This document shows, piece after piece, positions 1 through 8,548 of a DNA stretch of 64,000 nt. This stretch comes from Tritonibacter litoralis (GTDB lineage: Bacteria; Pseudomonadota; Alphaproteobacteria; Rhodobacterales; Rhodobacteraceae), in contig NZ_WIBF01000001.1 of the NCBI RefSeq assembly GCF_009496005.1, positions 1-64,000 on the forward strand, given 5' to 3'. Position numbers and translations under genes: made by a program. Every line of letters starts with the position of its first letter. Position 1 is the stretch's first letter. The notes beneath the pieces were generated by a model, which was given only the letters and a program-made list of their open reading frames with translations, searched no databases and was not told the DNA's origin.

Positions 1-230
1 GCCACATTCAGCGTGCCATCGGCAAACCAGTTGATCGACACATTGCCCGGCGCAAAGCTCACATCTTTGACTTGGGTAAACGGTTTGATCCAATCCACCC
101 GCTTCGCCTGCTCCCCCCAGAACCCTTCAGGGTCAGACACAGATGCAGAATAAAGACTGCTGTATTGCGCTGCGTTGACATGGGCCTTGGCCACCATGTC
201 CTGAGGTGGCTCATGTGTGTTTGTGGTCAT
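1..230 (-). CDS. acs: Acetyl-CoA synthetase, N-terminal part (cut by window edge)
   Basis: The first 76 codons read on the minus strand from an ATG at 230, with a GGAGAG ribosome site just upstream; the rest lies outside the window. The visible part matches the N-terminal domain of AMP-forming acetyl-CoA synthetase: an early YxxLYxxSVSDPEGFW motif, then KRVDWIKPF and a INWFADGTLNV segment where the family has WF.DG.LN. The enzyme activates acetate (or propionate) to its CoA ester through an acyl-adenylate. It lies downstream of the thiamine operon on the same strand but is separated by about 150 bases, so it probably has its own promoter. The catalytic part is not visible, so a related acyl-CoA synthetase (for example PrpE) is not fully excluded. 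Confidence 0.85.
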   Translation of the reverse strand, partial: MTTNTHEPPQDMVAKAHVNAAQYSSLYSASVSDPEGFWGEQAKRVDWIKPFTQVKDVSFAPGNVSINWFADGTLNV

Positions 231-384
231 CGATCTCTCCTCGCTGTCAGAAGCACGTTTAATTCTGCCGCCTGCGCGGTGGCTCCGGCAACGTGTTCTC
301 TCCGTCTTTAGTGCACCATAGTTTGTCCCTCTTTGGGAAGGAACTTGACTTAAAGTCGTAGAGTTTTTGGAAGAAAAATTGTCG

Positions 385-1137
385 CTAGCGGTGCTGGTTC
401 AGGATCTTCACACAAAATCGGTCCACGCAAGTGTGGAGAAGCAGTGTAAAGAACGCCAGAACCACAAGGGCGGCGAACATCAGATCGATTTTGGCACGGC
501 CATTGGCCAGGAGCATCAAATAGCCGAGCCCCTTGGAGGCACCAACCCATTCACCGATGATCGCGCCAATCGGAGCATAGACGGCGGCCAGTCGCAGGCC
601 CGAAGCAAAGCCGGGCAGTGCGGCAGGGATGCGGATTTGCCGCATGATTTGCCATTTGCTGGCGCCCATAACTTGGGCAAGGCCGAGCCATCCGCTGGGT
701 GTGCGAACCAATGCATCAAAAAACGCGGATGTAACCGGGAAGAAGATGATCAGCAGCGCCATAGCGATCTTGGACAAAAGCCCATAGCCCAGCCATAGCG
801 TTAATAGCGGCGCGAGGGCAAAGACCGGGATGGTTTGCGAGAACACCAAAAGCGGTCGCACCAGGACTTCGGCGGTTTTCGACGACGCCAGCCAAATCGC
901 GGTAAGCCCGCCTATGGTGGCCCCCAGAACCAGTCCTGCAATGACCTCGAATATTGTGATCACCGCATGTTCCGCCAGCAATGCGCGGCTCTTCCACAGG
1001 GTTTCGGCAACCAGCTGCGGGGCTGGCAGGATGAATTTGGGCAGGTCAAAGACCACAACCACCCCATGCCACAGGGCCAACCCGACGCACAGCGACAGCG
1101 CCACCCTGTGCCAGGTTTTTAGCCCCGATAGGGTCAT
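385..1137 (-). CDS. thiX: ABC transporter permease for a thiamine pyrimidine precursor (ThiX-like)
   Basis: A 250-residue inner-membrane permease of the SsuC/TauC-like family. Hydrophobic segments lie near residues 12-32, 58-83, 96-140, 183-200 and 215-237. The EAA loop that contacts the ATPase is at about 157-171 (MGASKWQIMRQIRIP). It is the last gene of the operon; its ATG overlaps the stop of the TenA gene before it (ATGA at 1134-1137). With the ATPase at 1787-2512 and the binding protein at 3186-4121 it forms a complete importer. Its position in a TPP-riboswitch operon beside tenA genes points to uptake of a formylamino- or hydroxymethyl-pyrimidine. The substrate is inferred from context. 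Confidence 0.85.
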   Translation of the reverse strand: MTLSGLKTWHRVALSLCVGLALWHGVVVVFDLPKFILPAPQLVAETLWKSRALLAEHAVITIFEVIAGLVLGATIGGLTAIWLASSKTAEVLVRPLLVFSQTIPVFALAPLLTLWLGYGLLSKIAMALLIIFFPVTSAFFDALVRTPSGWLGLAQVMGASKWQIMRQIRIPAALPGFASGLRLAAVYAPIGAIIGEWVGASKGLGYLMLLANGRAKIDLMFAALVVLAFFTLLLHTCVDRFCVKILNQHR

Positions 1138-1787
1138 CGCGCGACCTCAAACCCGGCCCAGGCGGCGTCAAAGAAGGCACGCTCCAGCTGCACAGTGTCG
1201 AAGAACCGTTGTGTGGCGGCGGTTTGCGCCGTGTCGCTCAGCGAAGGCCAGATCGCGTCCAATTGACCGCGCAGATATTCAACCACGCCTTCAAAACCAG
1301 GGCCCGCGTGCAGGGTGATCCATTCGCCAAAGTAAAAGGGGAGACCAGCGGCGCGTTTTTCCTGCGGCGCAGCCCAGGACAGATAGGTCCACTCTGCAAC
1401 CACGAGCACCGCCAGCATTTCCTCGTATTTGCCCGTCAAACGCGCGTCGCGCATTTGGATCAGAAAGGCCTGTGTTTGTGGTGCAGCGGCCTCCGCCTCG
1501 GGCGCGTCAAGGGCTGCGAGGCTGCGCTGGAAATAGGTGTTTTCGGGGCCTGTGATGACGGCCAGAAACTGTGCGGCGGGCACCGCGTCTGTTAGGCTGG
1601 GTGCGTTGGAAATTGCAGCCGCCAGAAGGCGCACGAATTCTTCGACAAACAGGTAGTCCTGTTGCAAATATCCGCGCATCTTGTCCAAATCCAATGTGCC
1701 ATCACACAAGGCATCGGTGAAGGCATGGGCGGTTGCGGCGTCCCAGTTGGATTGGCATTGGGATTTCAGGAATTCGGTCGGGCGCAT
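1134..1787 (-). CDS. TenA-like protein lacking the catalytic cysteine (TenA_E type)
   Basis: A 217-residue all-helical TenA/THI-4 family protein. Its N-terminal QDYLFVEEF (43-51) matches the other TenA in this operon (QDYIFLIHF). Where canonical TenA has its nucleophilic Cys in an APC...GYGEIG motif, this protein reads VVAEWTYLSW (129-138), with Glu132 and no Cys; Glu202 near the C-terminus is kept. This is the hallmark of the TenA_E subgroup. Plant members are reported to act on formylamino- and amino-pyrimidine thiamine breakdown products rather than as true thiaminases. It overlaps thiX (ATGA) and is joined to the ATPase gene by a TGATG overlap. It probably completes pyrimidine salvage; the exact reaction is inference. 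Confidence 0.82.
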   Translation of the reverse strand: MRPTEFLKSQCQSNWDAATAHAFTDALCDGTLDLDKMRGYLQQDYLFVEEFVRLLAAAISNAPSLTDAVPAAQFLAVITGPENTYFQRSLAALDAPEAEAAAPQTQAFLIQMRDARLTGKYEEMLAVLVVAEWTYLSWAAPQEKRAAGLPFYFGEWITLHAGPGFEGVVEYLRGQLDAIWPSLSDTAQTAATQRFFDTVQLERAFFDAAWAGFEVAR

Positions 1788-2512
1788 CAGCTGTCCTGTC
1801 TGAGTTGGTTCAAAAGCCGCGCCTGAAGATCCAGCACCTCGGCGCTGTCCACGGGGCGGGGGATGGCGGAGTGTGGCGCGGGGACCTTGATCAACTGGGT
1901 TTCCGTCAACACCAGGATCTGATGGCCAAGGCGCGCGGCTTCGCCGGGATCATGGGTCACATGCAACACGGTGCGGCCCGCGAGTTTGTCGGCCGCCAGA
2001 TCCTGCATATCCGCGCGGGTGCGGGCATCCAATGCCGAAAATGGCTCATCCAGTAGCACAACGGGACGGTCTTCCATCAGGGTGCGCGCCAGCGCCACCC
2101 GTTGCCGTTGCCCACCCGACAGCTCGGCCGGATGTTTGCGGATATGCTCCGTAAGCCCAACCTCAGCCAAGAGGGTTTCGGCCAGATCACTGGGCGGTCG
2201 TTCCCGGCGCAGGCGTGCGCCCAGGCTGACGTTCTGGCGTAAATCCAGCCAAGGCATCAGCAGGTCTTCTTGGGCCATCAAAGCGATGCGCCCGGCCAGG
2301 GGGGCACCATCCGAGCTGCCAAAAGTGCCGTCAAAGGAAACCCCCGTGGCGAGGTCAGCAAAGAGTTTCAGGATTGTGCTTTTCCCCACGCCCGATGGTC
2401 CCAACAAACAGGTCCAGCGCCCAGCAGGCAGGGTTACGTCCACCGGGCCAAACAAAGGCTTGGCGTCGATACGGGCGCTGCCGCGCAGAAAAAGGCCCGG
2501 TGGCGTGGTCAC
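1787..2512 (-). CDS. thiZ: ABC transporter ATPase for pyrimidine precursor uptake (ThiZ-like)
   Basis: A 241-residue nucleotide-binding subunit. Walker A is GPSGVGKS (38-45), the Q-loop Gln is 81, the signature LSGGQ is 131-135, and Walker B VVLLDE (151-156) is followed by FSALD. The length is normal for the NitT/TauT-type ATPases that pair with SsuC-like permeases. It lies between the two tenA genes: its start overlaps the stop of the upstream tenA by 4 bases (ATGA) and its stop overlaps the start of the tenA_E gene. With the permease and ThiY-like binding protein it forms the operon's importer. Pyrimidine transport is inferred from the riboswitch and neighbours, not from the ATPase itself. 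Confidence 0.85.
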   Translation of the reverse strand: MTTPPGLFLRGSARIDAKPLFGPVDVTLPAGRWTCLLGPSGVGKSTILKLFADLATGVSFDGTFGSSDGAPLAGRIALMAQEDLLMPWLDLRQNVSLGARLRRERPPSDLAETLLAEVGLTEHIRKHPAELSGGQRQRVALARTLMEDRPVVLLDEPFSALDARTRADMQDLAADKLAGRTVLHVTHDPGEAARLGHQILVLTETQLIKVPAPHSAIPRPVDSAEVLDLQARLLNQLRQDS

Positions 2513-3183
2513 GGGGTCATGCCCATTTGCCAGAACCCAACCTCCAGCCGGGTTGCGGTTGTAAAACGGTCACAAAGGGATGTCCACCGGGGGCTGTCTT
2601 CGGGATGGTCTCCCAGACGGCGGGCCACCGCGCTGTCGATCAACGCACCGGCCGCTTTGCAGACTTCTTGAAAGTCGTCACTGGCATAGGTGTCGATCCA
2701 CTGTTGATAGGGGGTCTCGCCTGCCGCCTCCTTGAGCCGCGCGCCGATCTCTCCGTAACCGATAACACAAGGGGCAAGGGCTGCCAGCAGATCCAGAAAA
2801 TCGCCGGAATGGCCCGCATCCAGGACAAAGCGCGTGTAGGCGAGGTTTTCGATCCGCTCTTCTGCCTTGGCCAGATCCGCCTCGGAAATGCCCGCCTCGG
2901 CGCAGATGCCAATGTGGAGCTTCATTTCTCCGTCAATCAGCGCGTTTACGGTGGCGGCGCAGTGGCGCATTTCGTCGATTGTGTCGGCTTTGGTCACTGC
3001 CAAGGCCCAAGCACGAGAGAAATGGATCAGGAAGATATAGTCCTGAACCAGATAATGCAGGAAGGACGCCTGCGGCAGGGAGCCGTCTCGCAGACCTTCG
3101 ACAAAGGCATGATGGGTATAGGCAGGCCAGGTCTCCCCGGCCGCCGCCCGCCATTTGCCAAAAATGGAACCGTAATCAGACAT
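2509..3183 (-). CDS. tenA: Aminopyrimidine aminohydrolase / thiaminase II, canonical TenA
   Basis: A 224-residue TenA with the full active site. The nucleophile Cys139 lies in APCVIGYGEIG (137-147), the conserved QDYIFLIHF is at 47-55, and Glu214 with nearby Trp218 is in LEVGFW near the C-terminus. Such enzymes hydrolyse aminomethylpyrimidine to HMP, which ThiD then phosphorylates, so the step fits between import by ThiXYZ and thiamine synthesis. The gene starts one base after the stop of thiY and overlaps the thiZ start by 4 bases. Having both this Cys-type and a Glu-type TenA in one operon is notable. Confidence 0.92.
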   Translation of the reverse strand: MSDYGSIFGKWRAAAGETWPAYTHHAFVEGLRDGSLPQASFLHYLVQDYIFLIHFSRAWALAVTKADTIDEMRHCAATVNALIDGEMKLHIGICAEAGISEADLAKAEERIENLAYTRFVLDAGHSGDFLDLLAALAPCVIGYGEIGARLKEAAGETPYQQWIDTYASDDFQEVCKAAGALIDSAVARRLGDHPEDSPRWTSLCDRFTTATRLEVGFWQMGMTP

Positions 3184-3185
3184 GA

Positions 3186-4121
3186 TTATTCGCCCAGATC
3201 CACCGCAAGATCACCAACCGCCTTGATCTCTTCAATCAGGCCGGCCTCATGCAGGAAGGTTTCAAACCGTGCATAACGCCCTTCGTCCAGCGCTTCGGGG
3301 CGCAGGGCAAAACGGGGCAGGGTGTCGACCCAGGCTTTGGCGTTCAGCTCATCCTGCAGCTCGGTCGAGGTGGCGGCAAAGATCTCCCAGCTGTCTTCGG
3401 GGTGGTTCACAATATACTGCGTGGCCTTTTCGGTCGCAGCCATAAACCGGCGCAGCATGTCCTTGTCCATCAGTTCGGGATTGGCGACATAGATCAGCTC
3501 GTCATAGGACGGCAGGCCTTCTTCTTCGATGTAGAAACAGCGGCCCTCGACGCCTTCGATCTCCATCTGGTTCAGCTCAAAGTTCCGATAGGCCCCAATC
3601 ACCGCATCCACCTGACCCGACATCAGCGAGGGTGACAGCGACCAGTTCACATTGACCAGCTCTACGTCTTCATAAGCCACACCATGGGTGCCCAGAACCG
3701 TGCTCAACAACGCCTCTTCGACACCGGCGACAGAGAAGCCGATTTTCTTACCCTTTAGATCTGCGATTTCCTGAATAGGGCCGTCCTTCAAAACCAGCAG
3801 ACAGTTGAGCGGTGTCGCAACCAGCGTGCCCACACGTTTCAGCGGCAGACCTTCGGCCACCTGCAGGTGCAGCTGCGGCTGATAGGAAATCGCCAATTCG
3901 GCCTTGCCCGCTGCGGCCAGTTTCGGCGGATCCGAGGGATCGGCGGGAGCGATGATTTCGACCTCAAGCCCTTGGTCGGCGAAATAACCGTTTTCCTGCG
4001 CAATAATGATCGGTCCGTGGTCTGGGTTGATGAACCAATCCAGCAGTAGCGTCATCTTATCAGCGGCAAAGGCCGGGCTTGCCACCATCAGGGCAAGGGC
4101 GGCGGTCAGGGTCTTTTTCAT
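3186..4121 (-). CDS. thiY: Periplasmic pyrimidine-binding protein (ThiY, NMT1/THI5-like)
   Basis: A 311-residue substrate-binding protein. The ATG at 4121 was chosen because it gives a typical signal peptide (MKKTLTAALALMVASPAFA, cleavage after AFA) and an ATGA overlap with the upstream gene; the open frame extends further only through non-signal sequence. The mature part begins KMTLLLDWFINPDHGP, typical of the NMT1/THI5 fold that binds pyrimidine thiamine precursors, and ISYQP and GKKIGF segments follow. It should capture a formylamino- or hydroxymethyl-pyrimidine in the periplasm and hand it to the permease at 385-1137. Ligand identity is inferred from family and riboswitch context. Confidence 0.9.
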   Translation of the reverse strand: MKKTLTAALALMVASPAFAADKMTLLLDWFINPDHGPIIIAQENGYFADQGLEVEIIAPADPSDPPKLAAAGKAELAISYQPQLHLQVAEGLPLKRVGTLVATPLNCLLVLKDGPIQEIADLKGKKIGFSVAGVEEALLSTVLGTHGVAYEDVELVNVNWSLSPSLMSGQVDAVIGAYRNFELNQMEIEGVEGRCFYIEEEGLPSYDELIYVANPELMDKDMLRRFMAATEKATQYIVNHPEDSWEIFAATSTELQDELNAKAWVDTLPRFALRPEALDEGRYARFETFLHEAGLIEEIKAVGDLAVDLGE

Positions 4122-5110
4122 GGCGTGTTCTCCAAAGTCTGGCTCTGGTCTCCCAGAGCGATCATGGCAATGTCGCCCGCGTGATGCGGGGCAAGGGTTT
4201 CGGCAGCGGCCCAGGCTCGCAGGCCAGAGCGACAGCACAAAAGAATACGTTGGCCTGCCTGGGCCATCGGCGGGTTGTTTGCGATGTCGTCCACGCTGCG
4301 GCGCAGTGCGGTGGGATGGGCCAACGGCCCCTCGTCAGGCTGGCGCAGATCGATGATCAGATCATTTGTGGTCATGGCCGCAGGTGCGACAAACTTCGGC
4401 GCAAACGCAGGCTCGGGCGCGCGGTCAAAGCGAAATCCGCCAAAGCGAAATCCACGGGCATCAAAAGTCACAAGCTGGCCCAGAGGGCTCGGCGTTTGAC
4501 CAGTCAGAACCGCGACGGCCATCTGGGCCTGAAGGGTGGCAAGAACGCCGACCACAGGCCCCAGAACGCCCAAGGTGGCACAGGTGCCAGCCGCGCGGGG
4601 CAAATCCGGGAACAGCGCCCGCAGCGAAGGCGCGCCACCACAGAACCCGCCGACATAGCCATCCATCCCCACAACCGACGCGCTGATGAGCGGCAGATGC
4701 ATGTTTTGGCACATGTCAGAGGCGATGTAGCTTGCGGCAAAACTGTCGGCGCAATCCAGCACCAGATCCATGTCCTGACAGAGGGTCGCGGCGTTCTCGG
4801 GCCCGAATTGCGCCACATGTGCAATCACCCGGCATTTGGGGTTGAGCGTTGCCAGGTGATCCGCGGCCGCCACGGCCTTTGGACGGGAGACATCCGTTTC
4901 GCGAAACAACGTCTGGCGATGCAGGTTGGACAGTTCAACTGTGTCCGGGTCAACCACGTGGATCTCAGCCAGGCCTGCGCCCACCAGATAGGGCAGCAAA
5001 GGTGCTGCCAAGCCGCCTGCACCAATCACCAGAATACGCGCGCGTTCCAGCGCGGCCTGCCCAAGGGGGCCAAACTCCGGCACGGCGATTTGGCGGGCAT
5101 AACGGCTCAT
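4118..5110 (-). CDS. thiF: ThiF/MoeB-like E1 enzyme fused to a rhodanese-like domain
   Basis: The ATG at 5110 gives 330 residues and an ATGA overlap with thiE; an upstream in-frame start would only add six residues. The N-terminal E1 domain has the nucleotide loop IGAGGLAAP (29-37), a DPDTVELSNLHRQTLF substrate/ATP segment (54-69) and TCATLGVLGPVVG (176-188), so it should adenylate the ThiS C-terminus. The CxxC pair expected just before this loop and the second CxxC near the domain end are absent, so the usual structural zinc site is missing. The C-terminal 80 residues end in a rhodanese loop CCRSGLRA (292-299) that could carry persulfide sulfur. Function in ThiS activation is inferred from operon position between thiE and thiY. 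Confidence 0.85.
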   Translation of the reverse strand: MSRYARQIAVPEFGPLGQAALERARILVIGAGGLAAPLLPYLVGAGLAEIHVVDPDTVELSNLHRQTLFRETDVSRPKAVAAADHLATLNPKCRVIAHVAQFGPENAATLCQDMDLVLDCADSFAASYIASDMCQNMHLPLISASVVGMDGYVGGFCGGAPSLRALFPDLPRAAGTCATLGVLGPVVGVLATLQAQMAVAVLTGQTPSPLGQLVTFDARGFRFGGFRFDRAPEPAFAPKFVAPAAMTTNDLIIDLRQPDEGPLAHPTALRRSVDDIANNPPMAQAGQRILLCCRSGLRAWAAAETLAPHHAGDIAMIALGDQSQTLENTP

Positions 5111-5703
5111 CCGCAGGTCTCCAGCCATTGGCGCACGCGTCCTTCAGGGTCTTCGTTCAGGGTGATGTCCGTCACCGCTGACACCACATCTGCACCCGCC
5201 GCAAAGGCACCCGGCGCGCGCTCGACGTTCATACCGCCGATGGCGATCAAGGGCGTGTCGCCAATGCGGTCTTTCCAGTCTGTTAGCTTTTCAACACCTT
5301 GCTGGTGCCACTTCATCTTTTTCAAAATGGTGGGATAAACCGGTCCCAGGGCCACGTAGTCCGGCTGGCAGGCCATGGCGCGGTCCAGTTCGGCGATGTC
5401 ATGGGTCGACAGCCCCAGTTTCAGGCCTGCGGCTTTGATCGCATCCAGATCGGCGGTGTCCAGATCCTCTTGCCCCAGATGCAGCCAATCACACTCCAGA
5501 TCGATGGCCAGTTGCCAATAGTCATTCACAACCAAAATCGCGCCGTGTTCATGGCACAGATCGCGTCCTGCGATCAGCTGCGCGCGTAGCTCAGCCTCGG
5601 GCTGGTCCTTGATCCGAAGCTGCACCAGTTTGATACCCAAGGGCAGCAGACGTTCCAGCCAGTTCACATGGTCAAAGATCGGGTAAAAACGGGGTAGGCT
5701 CAT
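5107..5703 (-). CDS. thiE: Thiamine-phosphate synthase
   Basis: A 198-residue TIM-barrel enzyme that joins HMP pyrophosphate to carboxythiazole phosphate to give thiamine phosphate. Landmarks are VQLRIKD (27-33), VVNDYWQLA (58-66), WLHLGQEDL (73-81), LGLSTH (96-101), GPVYPT (120-125), and a C-terminal IAIGGMN (about 149-155). The length is near the family norm of about 200. It overlaps thiG upstream and the thiF-like gene downstream by 4 bases each, so translation is probably coupled along the operon. The [13 protein letters not shown] stretch varies slightly from the common GPVFPTxTK form but keeps the pyrophosphate-binding pattern. Confidence 0.93.
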   Translation of the reverse strand: MSLPRFYPIFDHVNWLERLLPLGIKLVQLRIKDQPEAELRAQLIAGRDLCHEHGAILVVNDYWQLAIDLECDWLHLGQEDLDTADLDAIKAAGLKLGLSTHDIAELDRAMACQPDYVALGPVYPTILKKMKWHQQGVEKLTDWKDRIGDTPLIAIGGMNVERAPGAFAAGADVVSAVTDITLNEDPEGRVRQWLETCG

Positions 5704-6473
5704 TCCAGAAACGCCTTTCCAATCACTGGGGTTGACGGCGCGGCCATGTCGCGGGGCTCCATCGGGTCAGCCTCATAGGCCATACGCCCGGCTTCCACCG
5801 CTTGGGCAAAACCTTGGGCCATCTGCGCGGGGTCTCCGGCCTTGGCCACAGCGGTGTTCAACAGAACCGCGTCAAAGCCCAGTTCCATCGCCGCCGCCGC
5901 CTGACTTGGCAGGCCAAGGCCCGCATCAATCACCATAGGCACGTCTGGAAACTGGGCACGGATGCTGCGCAGGCCATAGATGTTGGACAGGCCCAGGCCG
6001 GACCCAATTGGTGCGCCCCAAGGCATCAGCACCTCGCAACCTGCATGCAGCAGCCGTTCGCCAAGGATCAGATCTTCGGTCGTATAGGGGAAGACCTGAA
6101 AGCCGTCGTCGCACAGGATCTTGGCCGCCTCGACCAAGGCAAAGGGATCGGGCTGCAACGTGTCCATATGGCCGATGACTTCCAGTTTGATCCAATTGGT
6201 ATCAAACAGCTCGCGCGCCATATGAGCGGTGGTGACCGCTTCGCGCACCGAATGGCAGCCCGCCGTATTGGGCAGGACCGCAACCCCCAGATCCTTGATC
6301 AGATCCCAGAATGCGCTGCCTGCCTTGTCGCCGCCGGCTTCGCGCCGCACAGAGACGGTGGCAATGCCTGCGCCCGATTGCTTGAACGCATCTGCCAGAA
6401 TGGCGGGGGATGGGTATTGCGCCGTGCCCAGCATCAGGCGGGAGGACACTTCGGTTCCGTAGAATTTCACCAT
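5700..6473 (-). CDS. thiG: Thiazole synthase
   Basis: A 257-residue enzyme that builds the thiazole phosphate ring from deoxyxylulose phosphate, dehydroglycine and ThiS thiocarboxylate. The Schiff-base lysine is Lys96 in WIKLEVIGH. Other signatures are the NTAGC (69-73), [15 protein letters not shown] (150-164) and [12 protein letters not shown] phosphate-binding segments. The length is typical. The gene lies directly after thiS (11-base gap) and overlaps thiE by 4 bases. With thiO supplying dehydroglycine through glycine oxidation, this is the aerobic thiazole branch rather than the ThiH radical-SAM branch. Confidence 0.95.
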   Translation of the reverse strand: MVKFYGTEVSSRLMLGTAQYPSPAILADAFKQSGAGIATVSVRREAGGDKAGSAFWDLIKDLGVAVLPNTAGCHSVREAVTTAHMARELFDTNWIKLEVIGHMDTLQPDPFALVEAAKILCDDGFQVFPYTTEDLILGERLLHAGCEVLMPWGAPIGSGLGLSNIYGLRSIRAQFPDVPMVIDAGLGLPSQAAAAMELGFDAVLLNTAVAKAGDPAQMAQGFAQAVEAGRMAYEADPMEPRDMAAPSTPVIGKAFLE

Positions 6474-6484
6474 TGTTTCGCTCC

Positions 6485-6682
6485 TCAGCCGCCCTGACGG
6501 GGGGCCACAATTTCCAACCGGTCGCCATCCGACAACGGGGTTGCAGCGCGCAGGGCTGCGGGCACAAAATCCTCGTTCACCGCGGTGGCCACTTTGGCAC
6601 CGCCATATCCCAGAGCCTCAAGCGCCTCAGCCAAGGTTGCGGCCTCCAGCGTTTTGGCTTCACCATTCACCGTGATCTTCAT
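6485..6682 (-). CDS. thiS: Sulfur carrier protein ThiS
   Basis: A 65-residue ubiquitin-like protein. It starts [10 protein letters not shown] and ends in Gly-Gly (IVAPRQGG), the C-terminus that is adenylated and converted to a thiocarboxylate. The central region ([14 protein letters not shown]) and [10 protein letters not shown] match the family. The start overlaps the end of thiO by 23 bases, and thiG follows after 11 bases. The protein is the sulfur donor to ThiG and is presumably charged by the ThiF-like/rhodanese protein encoded downstream. Confidence 0.95.
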   Translation of the reverse strand: MKITVNGEAKTLEAATLAEALEALGYGGAKVATAVNEDFVPAALRAATPLSDGDRLEIVAPRQGG

Positions 6683-7646
6683 CCATCATCTCCGGTTTGA
6701 TGTCGTCGCACACAAATTCAGCCACCTGGCGCGCCATCGCGGGGGCCAGAAGATATCCGTGCCGGAACATCCCATTTACAAAAATCGTCTGCCCGCGGTG
6801 GCGGATGCGGGGCATGTTGTCGGCAAAGGCGGGGCGGGCGTCGACGCCGATTTCCAGGATCTCAGCCTCGCCAAAGGCCGGGTGCAGGGCAAAGGCTGCG
6901 GTCAACAGCTCAAGGGTGGACCGCACCGTGGGCCGGGTCCGCTCGCCGCTTTCGATCTGGGTGGCCCCCAACATAAAGACGCCATCGCCGCGCGGCACCA
7001 CATACAAGGGAAAACGTGGATGCAAGAGGCGCACCGGACGGTGCAGTTTGACCTCGGTGCTGCGCAGGATCACCATTTCGCCTTTGACACCGCGCAAGTC
7101 CGTCAGTTGGTCCTGGGCTGCAAGCCCGCGACAGTCGATGATCCGCCCGCCGCTGGGTTGGTCATCGCTGATCTCAACATCTCGCGCCTGAAGCCCGTCC
7201 CACAGCTGCGCCAATGCGGCGCGGGGGGTGATATGGGCCTCGCTGTCAAACATTAGCGCCTCGCCGAAACGACCGCCGAGGTCCGGTTCCAGATCCGCAA
7301 TGTCCTGCGCGTTTACGTGGCGGTGCCCCTCTGTGCGGCGCGCAAACCGGGCAAGCTCGCGCCTGTCGCGGCCCAGGGCCACCACCAGCGAGCCATTGCG
7401 GACCACCTTGACGCCGTGACGTTCCCACCAACCGGCGGCCTCCTGACCCAGGCGCACCACCGGTTCCTCGGCGCTTTCGCCTTCGCAGAAGGGGGCAAGC
7501 ATGCCCGCCGCCCACCAGGAACAAGCCTGTGGTCCTGGCGCTTCGCCTTTTTCACAGATCCGAACCGGCACGCCGCGCGCGGTCAGCTCGGTTGCGACGC
7601 AGAGGCCGACAATGCCGCCGCCGTGGATGGTAATGCGCTCTGTCAT
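6660..7646 (-). CDS. thiO: Glycine oxidase ThiO
   Basis: The ATG at 7646 gives 328 residues and an ATGA overlap with thiD; the open frame continues upstream only inside thiD. The N-terminus TIHGGGIVGLCVATEL is the FAD-binding beta-alpha-beta turn, and QACSWWAAGMLAP follows at about residue 40, as in D-amino-acid-oxidase-fold glycine oxidases. Near the C-terminus, NGMFRHGYLLAPAMA is the conserved FAD-contact segment. The enzyme oxidises glycine to dehydroglycine (and peroxide) for ThiG, which makes the pathway oxygen-dependent. It overlaps thiS by 23 bases at its 3' end. Confidence 0.93.
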   Translation of the reverse strand: MTERITIHGGGIVGLCVATELTARGVPVRICEKGEAPGPQACSWWAAGMLAPFCEGESAEEPVVRLGQEAAGWWERHGVKVVRNGSLVVALGRDRRELARFARRTEGHRHVNAQDIADLEPDLGGRFGEALMFDSEAHITPRAALAQLWDGLQARDVEISDDQPSGGRIIDCRGLAAQDQLTDLRGVKGEMVILRSTEVKLHRPVRLLHPRFPLYVVPRGDGVFMLGATQIESGERTRPTVRSTLELLTAAFALHPAFGEAEILEIGVDARPAFADNMPRIRHRGQTIFVNGMFRHGYLLAPAMARQVAEFVCDDIKPEMMDEDHGEW

Positions 7647-8488
7647 GACCAAACCGCGTGGAAATGGTGCACCGGACCGTGGCCCTGGCCGATGTTGATC
7701 TGATCCGCCGCCTTGATCGCGGCATGCAGCCAGCTGTGCGCATGCCCCACGGCCTGGGGCAGGGCACGCCCTTTGGCCAGTTCGGCCGCGATGGCAGAGG
7801 ACAGAGTGCAGCCGGTGCCATGAGTGTTTTGCGTGACAATGCGCGGGGCAGAGAAGTCCACAACGCTGTCCTTTGAGACGAGACGGTCCACACACACATC
7901 ACCTGTGCCATGGCCGCCTTTCATCAGAACCGCTTTGGCCCCTAACTCACAAAGCTTGCGCCCCTGGTCCAATGCTTCGGCCTCATTTGCGGCCTCTTCC
8001 ACCCCAAGGATCCGCGCCGCTTCGGGCAGGTTCGGTGTCAGAACCGTGGCGCGCGGCAACAACAGCGTCGTCAGCGCATCAATGGCATCTGTGGCCAACA
8101 GCGCATCGCCGGATTTTGCCACCATCACCGGGTCCAAGACGATGGGACCTTGATAGCCGTCAAGCGCCGCAGTGACTTCTTCGATGACCGCAACAGTGGC
8201 CAGCATTCCGATTTTGATCGCGCCAATCTCGATGTCATCCAGCACGGCGGCGATCTGCGCGGCAATCATGCCCGGTGCCGCCGCCTCGACCCGTGTGACC
8301 GCACGGGTGTTTTGCGCCGTTAGCGCTGTGATGGCGCTGCAGCCAAAGACACCCAGTGCAGAAAAGGTCTTGAGATCAGCCTGAATGCCTGCACCGCCGC
8401 CACTGTCGGATCCGGCAATGGTCAATGCCGCCACAGCCTGTGGCTTGGTTTGTCCGGCTTCACCGGTCTTTGAGGTCACGCGTTCCAT
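7643..8488 (-). CDS. thiD: HMP / HMP-phosphate kinase
   Basis: First gene of the thiamine operon, 281 residues from the ATG at 8488; a GTG two codons upstream (8494) is an alternative start. GSDSGGGAGIQADLKTF near residue 28 and ALTAQNT are the ribokinase-like substrate motifs. DPVMVAKSGDALL and NTHGTGCTLSSAIAAELAKG (the GTGC anion hole and catalytic region) are also present. It phosphorylates hydroxymethylpyrimidine twice to give the ThiE substrate. The 5' leader carries a TPP riboswitch about 95 bases upstream, so the whole operon should be shut down by thiamine pyrophosphate. Confidence 0.94.
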   Translation of the reverse strand: MERVTSKTGEAGQTKPQAVAALTIAGSDSGGGAGIQADLKTFSALGVFGCSAITALTAQNTRAVTRVEAAAPGMIAAQIAAVLDDIEIGAIKIGMLATVAVIEEVTAALDGYQGPIVLDPVMVAKSGDALLATDAIDALTTLLLPRATVLTPNLPEAARILGVEEAANEAEALDQGRKLCELGAKAVLMKGGHGTGDVCVDRLVSKDSVVDFSAPRIVTQNTHGTGCTLSSAIAAELAKGRALPQAVGHAHSWLHAAIKAADQINIGQGHGPVHHFHAVWS

Positions 8489-8548
8489 GCCCACGCCTTT
8501 CGCTTGGCGATACGGGCGTCAGCGCAGATACATCGGGGGCGTTCCACC

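Noticed and set aside
367-1318. Long plus-strand open frames opposite thiX and tenA_E
   Set aside because: They are antisense shadows of well-supported minus-strand genes, with no ribosome site or known domains.
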